Shown piece after piece: positions 49,389-58,017 of a stretch of 64,000 nt of DNA (positions within the stretch are counted from its first letter, which is position 1; each line of letters opens with the position of its first letter). The notes under the pieces are model-generated. The model made no database searches. It had not been told where the DNA came from and saw nothing but the letters and a program-made list of their open reading frames with translations. The translations under genes were made by a program, and so were the position numbers. This DNA is from Bin80 sp965207565 (GTDB taxonomy: Bacteria; Bacteroidota; Rhodothermia; Rhodothermales; Bin80). The stretch spans positions 124,001 to 188,000 of the forward strand of contig CBDBMQ010000001.1 in assembly GCA_965207565.1 (NCBI GenBank). Direction: 5' to 3'.

Positions 49389-49439
49389 AGGACATGACAT
49401 AAGCACCCATCGGTTTGAAGGATGCTTATGTCATGTCCT
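49389..49439 (+). repeat. Perfect 17-bp inverted repeat after the barrel gene
   Basis: AGGACATGACATAAGCA (49389-49405) is repeated inverted at 49423-49439 with a 17-nt spacer. The stem would be strong in RNA, but no T-run follows, so it is not a classical terminator. It could end the barrel transcript in a Rho-dependent manner, protect the mRNA 3' end, or be a binding site. Confidence 0.6.
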
Positions 49440-49628
49440 TCCAGCCTCTTGTATTTTAGAGAAGATTCTACGACTACCGCGATATTCCCTGTGATCTGAT
49501 AATGACTCAACGACAAGTATGACTTCCTCACAGGGGCTCCTTTTGCATGCCCAAGTTCGAACCATGGCGCCATGATTGAGTTCGCAAAGGGGTAAATGTA
49601 TTCCTGATCCACTTCGGTGGAACATGAG

Positions 49629-51137
49629 ATGACTGCCACAACGAATATTCCTGCTCTCGTAAAACGACTCTGTGCGCACCCCCGAGAGACAGAATGGTTT
49701 GAATTCAAGCTCAACGACGCTGAACCGAAAAAACTCGGCCAGAACATTTCTGCAATCGCAAATGCAACCGCAATTTCTGGAAAATCTAATGGTTATATCG
49801 TCTGGGGGATTCAAGATGGGGACCATCAGATCATTGGGACCACGTTCAAGCCTGATTCGAAGCGAGTAAGGAAGGACGACCTTGATCACTGGCTATCTCA
49901 GAGGCTCAACCCTTCGATAGATTTCCGCTTCCACACAGATATCGTGGACGGCAAGTCTGTGGTAGTGCTATTGATTCCCCGTGCACTTGACCGGCCTGTT
50001 AGATTTGACAACGAAGCATATATCCGCGTAGGATCTCATACCAGAAATCTAAATCATTTTCCCGAAAAGGAAAGTCTGCTTTGGCGTTTGTCAAATAGTA
50101 GAACCTTTGAAAAAGGGACTGCCATTGAGTGTGTGCAGAATTCTGATGTGCTAGACTTACTGGACTACGAATCATATTTCAATCTAGCGAAGATTCCGAT
50201 ACCTCCACACACATCGCAGACACTTCAAGCACTACAGCAAGAAAATTTTATAAGTCAACGTGACGATGGATCATGGGATATTTTGAATCTGGGATTCCTA
50301 GCATTTGCACGAAATCTGAGAGATATAGACTCGTTGGGTCGTAAGTCAACGAGGATTGTCAAATATTCGGGGGCAGCAAGATACCATGAGAGTCGTCAAG
50401 AAGAACTTCCAGTGGGTTATGCAGCAGGATTTGCCAGTATTATCGATTACGTAAATAAGCTTGCACCCATTGATGAGACTTTTAATGGTGGGATCAGAAA
50501 ACAGGAACCACGCTTCCCGACTATCGCGGTTCGGGAAGTGATTGCAAATGCGCTAATTCATCAAGACTTGACCGAAAGAGGCACTGGGCCATTGGTTGAA
50601 ATATTCGAGGATCGCATAGAAGTGCTGAATCCTGGTGCACCTCTGGTAGACTCGAGATATTTCGTAAATGCCCCTCCAAAATCACGTAACGAGGCATTGG
50701 CTGCACTCCTTCGAAGATTTGGCATTTGTGAAGAACTTGGGAGCGGATGGGACAAGATCGTGCATGAAATTGAGATGCGACAATTGCCAGCTCCACGAAT
50801 TGATGTAATCAGCAACAGCACACGTGTTACGATTTATGGAGCCAAGCCACTAGCTAAAATGAATTCTGACGATCGTGTACGGGCTATTTACCTACATGCT
50901 TGCCTACGATATGCGGATGAAGGAGCCAGTATAACTAATACTACCGTTCGACAAAGATTTGGCATGGATCAACGAAACAGCGCTAAGGCATCACGGTTCT
51001 TGGGCGAGGCCTTGGCTGCTGGAGACATTGTACCCGCAAATCCAAACGCAGGGCGAAAATTCATGGAATACTTTCCCTACTGGGCAGGAGGTGCTGCAGA
51101 TGATCAGGAATATAACGTAGTCACTCGCATGTCGTGA
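49629..51137 (+). CDS. AlbA_2/Schlafen-type ATP-binding protein with winged helix
   Basis: About 502 residues. The N-terminal AlbA_2 (divergent AAA-4, Schlafen-like) domain has ETEWFEFKLN, NAISA-like NISAIANATAI, GYIVWGIQDG and IPRALDRPVRF. A HATPase_c_4-like region follows (FPTIAVREVIANALIHQDL, FEDRIEVLNPGAPL, ICEELGSGWDKIVHEI) and then a C-terminal helix-turn-helix (ITNTTVRQRFGMDQRNSAK). Such proteins are annotated as transcriptional regulators and some act in defence. ATG 49629 is preferred over an upstream GTG because a GGTGG lies about 10 bp before it. The tandem repeat array begins 95 bp after the stop. Confidence 0.85.
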   Translation: MTATTNIPALVKRLCAHPRETEWFEFKLNDAEPKKLGQNISAIANATAISGKSNGYIVWGIQDGDHQIIGTTFKPDSKRVRKDDLDHWLSQRLNPSIDFRFHTDIVDGKSVVVLLIPRALDRPVRFDNEAYIRVGSHTRNLNHFPEKESLLWRLSNSRTFEKGTAIECVQNSDVLDLLDYESYFNLAKIPIPPHTSQTLQALQQENFISQRDDGSWDILNLGFLAFARNLRDIDSLGRKSTRIVKYSGAARYHESRQEELPVGYAAGFASIIDYVNKLAPIDETFNGGIRKQEPRFPTIAVREVIANALIHQDLTERGTGPLVEIFEDRIEVLNPGAPLVDSRYFVNAPPKSRNEALAALLRRFGICEELGSGWDKIVHEIEMRQLPAPRIDVISNSTRVTIYGAKPLAKMNSDDRVRAIYLHACLRYADEGASITNTTVRQRFGMDQRNSAKASRFLGEALAAGDIVPANPNAGRKFMEYFPYWAGGAADDQEYNVVTRMS

Positions 51138-51232
51138 TTACGATTAACCTGTGTTAGCACTGCTTTCATCTCTGTAGGCATCACCGAACCTGACTTATCT
51201 CTTTAATTCTCTCTGGCATGGAATCAAGTTTT

Positions 51233-51569
51233 ATTTGATGGTTATTTTCACAAATCACCTAAAATGACGCTGATCAGGCCTTCTATCCCCATTTAAGGCA
51301 CTCCCAATGGGGATTTCTTTATTTGATGGCTATTTTCACAAACTGGCAATAATGGCACCAATCAGGCCTTGTATCCCCGCTTCAGACGCTCCCGACGAGA
51401 TTTTTTTTATTTGATGGCTATTTTCACAAATCACCTAAAATGACGCTGATCAGGCCTTCTATCCCCATTTAAGGCACTCCCAATGGGGATTTCTTTATTT
51501 GATGGCTATTTTCACAAATTGGCAATAATGACATCAATCAGGCCTTAAATCCCCATTTCAAGCCTCACT
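51233..51569 (+). repeat. Tandem 88-bp repeat array, nearly four units
   Basis: Units begin at 51233, 51321, 51409 and 51497, each with ATTTGATGGCTATTTTCACA near the start (the first has GGT instead of GGC). Units 1 and 3 are the same apart from that one base. Units 2 and 4 form a second, diverged type (CTGGCAATAATG, TTGGCAATAATG), so the array reads A-B-A-B. A units contain a 9-bp hairpin, ATCCCCATT with AATGGGGAT (51285-51293 and 51306-51314, again at 51461-51469 and 51482-51490), followed by TTCTTT. B units keep only part of it. Unit 4 decays after about 51569. No protein is encoded. Confidence 0.9.
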
Positions 51570-51722
51570 ATTTCATTGAACAATCCCTGGATTAAAACGG
51601 CTCATATAGCGCTCATCCGATGTCGAGTAACGATTTAGTTCACGGTTCATCACGAGTTTTCGTATGATTATCCATAGATGATCATGCATGTTGCCGTTAC
51701 GATCCCCCCAACCATTCACCTC

Positions 51723-52820
51723 ATGACTCTCATCCCGATATTTTTGATTGCATCTTTGCTTCCTTCCCCGGACTACATTTTTGTTGGTGGGGAAGAAGGA
51801 TACACCTGTTACAGAATCCCTGCGGTCGTTGTCGTTCCCAATGGCGATGTGCTGGCATTTGCCGAGGGACGGAAAAATAGCTGCTCCGACACTGACAATA
51901 TTGACCTTGTGTATAGACGATCAAGCGATCAGGGACGTACATGGGGACCACTCCAGCTCCTTTGGCACAAGGAAGGATATACCGTTGGGAATCCAGCACC
52001 GGTCGTTGATAACGAGACCGGTGGGCTTTTTCTTCTGGCAACGCACAATCTGGGAACAGATACTGAGCCGGACATCATCAACCAGACCTCAGAGGACACA
52101 CGACGTGTCTTCGTGCTCTCCTCCATGGATAGCGGCCATACATGGACCGAGCCCATGGAAATTACACAGGATGTCAAGAAATCGGATTGGACCTGGTACG
52201 CTACCGGTCCCGGATCAGGAACTCAACTTACACGCGGACCACATAAAGGACGATTAATGGTCGCATGTGACCACATAGAAGCCTCAACCAAACACTACTA
52301 TTCCCACGTCATCTACTCCGACGATCATGGCCAAACATGGGAGCTCGGCGGAACGACTCCGCAACATCAGGTGAATGAATCTGAAGTCGCCGAACTGAGC
52401 GATGGCCGCCTTTTACTCAACATGCGCAATTACACACCAAGCGAACGTTATCGTAAGATTTCTCACAGTAATGACGGTGGAATGACATGGAGTAACTTGG
52501 TTGCAGACTCCACTCTGATTGAGCCGATTTGTCAAGCCAGCCTGCAACGCTATTCCTTCAAAGAGGAAGGGCAAAATGTACTTCTGTTCTCTAATCCTGC
52601 CAGCCAAACGCAGCGCGAACGTATGACTCTCCGGGCCAGCTTTGATGATGGAGCCTCTTGGCCTGCCTCGCTTGTGGTACATGAGAGCATGAGTGCTTAT
52701 TCAGATATCGTACGCCTGCCAGACGATATGATCGGGTTGCTCTACGAAGCGGGACCAGACCATGAGTACAGCTACTATGGGATCGCATTTGAACGCATTT
52801 CGCTGGATGCACTTCAGTAG
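51723..52820 (+). CDS. Sialidase (GH33-type BNR propeller), exported
   Basis: Exo-alpha-sialidase of about 365 residues that releases terminal sialic acid. A signal peptide (IPIFLIASLLP) follows ATG 51723; upstream codons add nothing. The YRIPAV motif (the arginine-contributing RIP motif) is at about residue 28, and five Asp-box repeats are visible: SSDQGRTWG, SMDSGHTWT, SDDHGQTWE, SNDGGMTWS and SFDDGASWP. Other blocks are FAEGRKNSCSDTDNIDLV and TGPGSGTQLTRGPHKGRL. It complements the sialate O-acetylesterase at 28.3 kb. Enzyme specificity is predicted from family. Confidence 0.92.
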   Translation: MTLIPIFLIASLLPSPDYIFVGGEEGYTCYRIPAVVVVPNGDVLAFAEGRKNSCSDTDNIDLVYRRSSDQGRTWGPLQLLWHKEGYTVGNPAPVVDNETGGLFLLATHNLGTDTEPDIINQTSEDTRRVFVLSSMDSGHTWTEPMEITQDVKKSDWTWYATGPGSGTQLTRGPHKGRLMVACDHIEASTKHYYSHVIYSDDHGQTWELGGTTPQHQVNESEVAELSDGRLLLNMRNYTPSERYRKISHSNDGGMTWSNLVADSTLIEPICQASLQRYSFKEEGQNVLLFSNPASQTQRERMTLRASFDDGASWPASLVVHESMSAYSDIVRLPDDMIGLLYEAGPDHEYSYYGIAFERISLDALQ

Positions 52821-52934
52821 TCTCGGAAACAATAACGCTTCATTGCATGCATTGGCTCTCTCTTCCACGCTGACTTATCTTATATTATTACCGAAAATAC
52901 ATCGCTCTTACTACATCACGATTTCTCCGCGATC

Positions 52935-55900
52935 ATGCGATCAGGTTTTGACTCTATCAACCTTTTCTTTGTGCAGCCAAGTGGTAGATCTCTGATCCGC
53001 TTAACACCACTCTGCATCCTGCTGCTCGTTGGAGCCTGCTCATCCAGTCTTGAGTCAGACCCCGATATACGTGCCCGTCTCCCGGAGCGTGTTGATTACA
53101 ATTTTCATATTCAACCGCTATTGTCAGATCGGTGCTACGCCTGTCATGGCCCTGATGACAATGCACGCGAAGCGGACCTGCACCTGTATACAGAAGAAGG
53201 AGCCCTCGTAGCAAAACTACAATCTGGTGGACATGCGATTGTGCCGAAGAGGCCTGGTCGCAGTGAACTGATGCGTCGGATTACATCCAACGATCCAGAA
53301 ACCGTCATGCCCCCGCCTGAATCCAATCTGACACTATCCGATTACGAAATTGCTCTGATCAATCGCTGGATCAAACAAGGAGCTGAATGGAAACCTCACT
53401 GGGCGTTTATTCCACCCATCCTGCCCCCAATCCCTTCCGTGCAAGATGAGATATGGCCAGAAAATGATATTGACCGCTTTGTACTGGCACGCATTGAACG
53501 AGAGGGACTGGTTCCTTCTGAAGAAGCAGACCGTGAACGTCTCCTGCGACGTGTTACACTTGATCTGACTGGGCTACCCCCAACGCTTGAGGAGGTAGAT
53601 GACTTCCTGGGGGATATTGCACCGGGAAGCTATGAGCGCGTTGTTGACCGTCTGCTGGACTCCGAGGCATATGGAGAACGAATGGCAACCGAATGGATGG
53701 ATCTCTCCCGCTACGCGGATAGCCATGGCTATCATGCAGACGGGATCCGAACGATGTGGCCCTGGAGAGATTGGGGTCATCAAGGCTTTCAGCGAAAATA
53801 TGCCTTACAATGAGTTCGTGATCTGGCAACTTGCCGGTGACCTGCTACCGAATGCAACTCGTGAACAGATTCTGGCCACTGGTTTCCATCGTAACCACCC
53901 GATGACGGCCGAAGGTGGTGTAATTGATGAAGAATACCGGCTTGAATATGTCGCTGACCGCACAAATACAACGGCTCGGGCATTTTTAGGCCTCACGATG
54001 GAATGTGCCCGCTGTCATGATCACAAATTTGATCCGGTTTCCCAAGCAGAGTATTTTCAACTTTCTGCTTTCTTCAACAATGTAAATGAGTTGGGTATGA
54101 CGGGGGATGACGGGAATGCCGGCCCACTGCTGATGGTACCCACGCCCGAAGAGGAAACAGTGCTCAAGCAAAAACGTGATCGAATTCAAAACCTGGAAGC
54201 TGCGTTAATTGCGCGGACCGAGGAGGTCAAACAAAAAGGGCTGCATGCCGATGTACAGATGCCAGAGAATGCCCTTGATTCCGAGTTGATCAGCTACTTC
54301 CCGTTTGATCAGATATCAAGTGACGCAACCCCGAACATGGCACCAGGAGGGGAAGAAGGCAAAACCGGTGGTGGCACCCTGACTTCCGTCAAGGGGCAGT
54401 TAGGAGAAGCCGTGAATTTCGACAGCGACTATGATTTTCTTGAGGTTGCCGAGGCAGGGAATTTTGAGCGAATTGATCCGTTTTCCGTTGCGGTATGGAT
54501 TCGCCCCGATACCTCTGGAGCCTACGCAAGAATTGTTGGTAATGCCTTCCACAAGAACACATACTGGCGGGGATGGGAAGTTTATCTTGACAGCCTGAAT
54601 CACCTGTCTGTCCGACTGATTCACGCACTTCCGCATAATTACCTGCATGTCCGCTCCAAAGAACCTGTCGCAGTCAACGACTGGACGCATACGGCATTCA
54701 CGTATGACGGATCAAGCCGGGCAAACGGCGTTCAGCTTTATTTGCAGGGCCAGCGTGTTCCGGCTAAGATTGAGTATGACAATCTCTACAAGAGCATCCT
54801 ACCTGTAGATGGACTCTATCGTCTTACCAGCCGGCCACTGCGTATCGGGCGGAGTTACCGTGCGTTCGGGGGGGATGACGGCATCTTCATAGGGGATATG
54901 GATGAGCTGAGAATCTATGCCCGCCAACTCACTACCTCTGACATTGCAATGTTGGCTGACACATCTGTGCAAGGCGAGGAGTTGGCCGTATTTCTGAATT
55001 ACTACGATCCGCATTACCAAGAGCTGCTCAAGGAACTCAAGGAAGCTCGCGCAAAGGAGGAAGTGGCAGTCAACGAAGTGATGGAGGTCATGGTGATGGA
55101 AGAGATGGCCGAGCCAAGGCCCACTCATGTCCTTGAGCGTGGCCTCTATGACCAACCTCGAGACCAGGTTTCCCCGGGAACCCCCTCCGTCCTTGGTAGC
55201 CTATCGGACGATGCCCCTCCTACTCGCCTCGGATTAGCCGAATGGCTCTTCAGCCCAGAGCAACCACTGACTGCACGCGTCACCGTGAACCGCTACTGGA
55301 TGATGTTCTTTGAACAGGGGCTCGTATCGACGCCAGAGGACTTTGGGAAACAGGGTGCCCTGCCCTCGCACCCGGCATTACTGGATTATCTGGCCGTCTC
55401 TTTTGTAAACTCCGGCTATGATCTCAAGGCGTTCGTCAAGTCTATTGTGATGAGTGCTACCTATCGCCAATCCAGCCTTGCATCCCCGAAATTACAGGAA
55501 CTGGATCCTACGAATGTGCTCCTTGCCAGAGGGCCACGCCATCGCCTGAGTGCAGAAATGATCCGGGATAACGCCTTATCCGCGAGTGGCCTGTTGATCA
55601 ACCAGGTCGGCGGTCCCAGTGTGAAGCCCTACCAGCCTCCAGGATTATGGATCGAGAAAGGAAATTTTTCGCAATTTCTGCTCCGCTATGAGCAGGACGA
55701 GGGCGAAGCGCTCTACCGCCGCAGCCTATACACCTTTATCCGGCGAACTTCTCCCCCACCGACCATGCTGGTTTTTGATGCTCCAGATCGATCTACCTGT
55801 TTTGTACGGCGCCAGAACACCAATACCCCACTCCAAGCGCTGGTCCTCATGAATGACCCGCAATTTGTTGAGGCATCACGTGCATTGGCCGAACGTGTCC

Positions 55901-56172
55901 AGCGGGAAATCCCCGGAGATATAGCCCTCCAGATTGAGCATGGCTTCCGGCTTGCTACCGGGCGCCGTCCCAATGAGAAGGAGGTCAAACTCATGACAGA
56001 TCTGCATGCTCAGGAAAAAGAGCGCTTTGCCGAACATCCTGCCGACATTGACTCACTCTTTGCCGTTGGAGAACTGGTCGCAGATGCATCCCTTGATCGT
56101 ACCAATACAGCTGCACTAACAATGGTTGCACAACTTATCTTGAACCACGATGAAGCCTACACCAAGCGTTGA
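52935..56172 (+). CDS. PSCyt1-DUF1549-LamG-DUF1553 protein, frameshift near 53775
   Basis: Planctomycete-type cytochrome-like outer protein with a lipobox (ILLLVGAC). First half: CxxCH heme motif in CYACHGPDD (about residue 67), then VMPPPESNLTLSDYEI and the DUF1549 block (NDIDRFVLARIEREGL, LTGLPPTLEEVDDFL, SEAYGERMATEWMDLSRYA). The frame breaks near 53775 within a GGGG run, after WPWRDW, and continues as VIKAFSENMPYNEFVIWQL to the end: second CxxCH in CARCHDHKFDP, a LamG-like insert (NFERIDPFSVAVWIRPD), and DUF1553 (NRYWMMFFEQGLVSTPEDF, SATYRQSS, NTPLQALVLMNDPQFVEAS). The joined length is about 1079 residues, normal for the family. The homopolymer break looks like a sequencing error. It is coupled to DUF1501. 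Confidence 0.85.
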
Positions 56173-56180
56173 TAGCCGCC

Positions 56181-57635
56181 ATGCATGAATGTCATAATTA
56201 CGATCAGCAATATACCCGTCGAGATTTCCTGACGCGCACGACACTTGGGCTTGGTGCGGCAACGCTGGCCTCACTCCTCAACCCGATATCTGCCACCGGT
56301 GCGCAGGTCAGTGGCGATCCAGTGCCAGGAATCCTCGGAACAACCCACTTCCCTGCACGGGTCAAGCGTGTGATTTACCTGCTGCAAAGCGGTGCGCCAT
56401 CACAGTTGGATCTCTTTGATTACAAGCCTGCCCTGGAGTCTTATCACGGTGAGGAACTACCACCATCTGTACGTGGCATGCAACGACTGACCGGCATGAC
56501 TGCTGGGCAGAAAAGCTTTCCGATGGTGCAGTCTCCCTTTTCCTTTGCGCAGCATGGAGATAGCGGTGCATGGATCAGCAACCTGATGCCCTATACATCC
56601 CAGGTTGTGGATGAACTCTGCTTCGTTCGCTCCATGTACACCGATGCCATCAATCATGACCCTGCGATCACGTTCCTGCAAAGCGGCTCTCAGCAACCCG
56701 GCCGTCCTTCCATGGGTTCATGGCTGAGCTACGGTCTGGGAAGTGAGAATGCCAATTTACCCTCGTTCGTAGTGCTGGTCACCAAAGATAAAATGGGCCA
56801 ACCATTGTATTCCAGACTATGGGGGAACGGTTTTTTGGCATCGCGACATCAGGGAGTGCAGTTTCGCGCGGGCAAGGACCCCGTGCTCTATTTGAGCAAC
56901 CCTCCAGGGATTACCCAGGGGGATCGCGAGCGACATATGCGTGCACTGCGTGAACTCCAGGAACTACAACTGGAGCAACTCCAGGACCCAGAAATCGAAA
57001 CCAAGATTGCGCAGTACGAAATGGCCTTCCGTATGCAGACTTCTGTGCCGGAGGTCACTGCTATTGAGGATGAACCCGATTCAACCTTTGCCCTCTATGG
57101 AGACGATGCCCGAGAGGCGGGCACGTTTGCAGCTAACTGTCTGTTAGCACGACGGCTTGCCGAACGCGGCGTGCGCTTCATCCAACTCTACCACCAAGGC
57201 TGGGACCACCATGGCGGACTTTATGGTGCGATCCAGAATCAGGCCAGAGAAACTGATCAGGCCTCGGCAGCGCTGGTCCTGGATCTCAAGCAGCGTGGAT
57301 TACTGGACGATACACTCGTCATCTGGGGCGGCGAGTTTGGGAGAACCAATTACTCCCAGGGACGCCTGACCCGGGAGGGATTTGGACGAGATCACCATCC
57401 ACGCTGTTTTACGTTGTGGATGACCGGTGGTGGAATCAAGAAAGGGTTCTCCTACGGTGAAACCGATGAACTCGGATACAATATTGCGCGCAATCCCGTG
57501 CATGTGCATGATTTTCAGGCAACCATTCTGCATCTCCTCGGCGTTGATCATGAGCGTCTCACCTTCCGGCATCAAGGACGGCGATACCGCCTGACCGATG
57601 TTTTCGGGAACGTAGTCCATGACCTTCTGACCTAA
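56181..57635 (+). CDS. DUF1501-family protein with twin-arginine signal
   Basis: About 484 residues. A Tat-type signal (YTRRDFLTRTTLGLGAATL) starts a few residues after ATG 56181; a TTG at 56169 would overlap the preceding stop. DUF1501 blocks: RVIYLLQSGAPSQLDLFDY, GQPLYSRLW-like core, FIQLYHQGWDHHGGLYG, LVIWGGEFGRTNYSQ and DHHPRCFTLWMTGGG. DUF1501 proteins share the sulfatase-like phosphatase fold and are encoded beside DUF1549/DUF1553 proteins, chiefly in Planctomycetes; the function of the pair is unknown. Coupled to the gene before it. Confidence 0.9.
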   Translation: MHECHNYDQQYTRRDFLTRTTLGLGAATLASLLNPISATGAQVSGDPVPGILGTTHFPARVKRVIYLLQSGAPSQLDLFDYKPALESYHGEELPPSVRGMQRLTGMTAGQKSFPMVQSPFSFAQHGDSGAWISNLMPYTSQVVDELCFVRSMYTDAINHDPAITFLQSGSQQPGRPSMGSWLSYGLGSENANLPSFVVLVTKDKMGQPLYSRLWGNGFLASRHQGVQFRAGKDPVLYLSNPPGITQGDRERHMRALRELQELQLEQLQDPEIETKIAQYEMAFRMQTSVPEVTAIEDEPDSTFALYGDDAREAGTFAANCLLARRLAERGVRFIQLYHQGWDHHGGLYGAIQNQARETDQASAALVLDLKQRGLLDDTLVIWGGEFGRTNYSQGRLTREGFGRDHHPRCFTLWMTGGGIKKGFSYGETDELGYNIARNPVHVHDFQATILHLLGVDHERLTFRHQGRRYRLTDVFGNVVHDLLT

Positions 57636-58017
57636 ACTTCCGAGAAGTTCATCCTCTTGGTCTCATATCTCAGGGCAGACCTTAGAGATTGGAGCCATGA
57701 TTGTGAGGCCATAGATCCGGTACAACGACTTCGCTCATTCGCTCAATAGATAAGGATAGAGATTCCTACGCAACCCCGCCTTCTTTCGCTTGGACAGACC
57801 CTTTTTCTTGAATAGGTGATATAAATCCACTGCAATGATTAAAAAAGCTATTCATCTCATCCTGACTATCCTAATGAAGAGGATTATTTTTTGCAATTCT
57901 GCCGAAAGCTACAAAATATATGTGATGGCGAAGGTGCAATAGGTTTTTTCTGACAGCTTTTTTCTCATGGTGAATTCTCTAATTGTAAAGTGGCTCACTA
58001 TTCAGGATAGAGCTCCG
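57636..58017. other. Intergenic region, no gene seen
   Basis: About 380 bp between the convergent DUF1501 and SGNH-TPR genes. A short 5-bp stem (ATCCT at 57868, AGGAT at 57880) is followed by six T residues at 57887-57892 and might act as a weak terminator for the plus-strand unit. I see nothing else. Confidence 0.5.

Noticed and set aside
49389..49439. Classical Rho-independent terminator
   Set aside because: The stem is strong but there is no T-run on either side.
51233..51569. CRISPR array
   Set aside because: Units are 88 bp and nearly identical throughout within each type; there are no short repeats with unique spacers and no cas genes.
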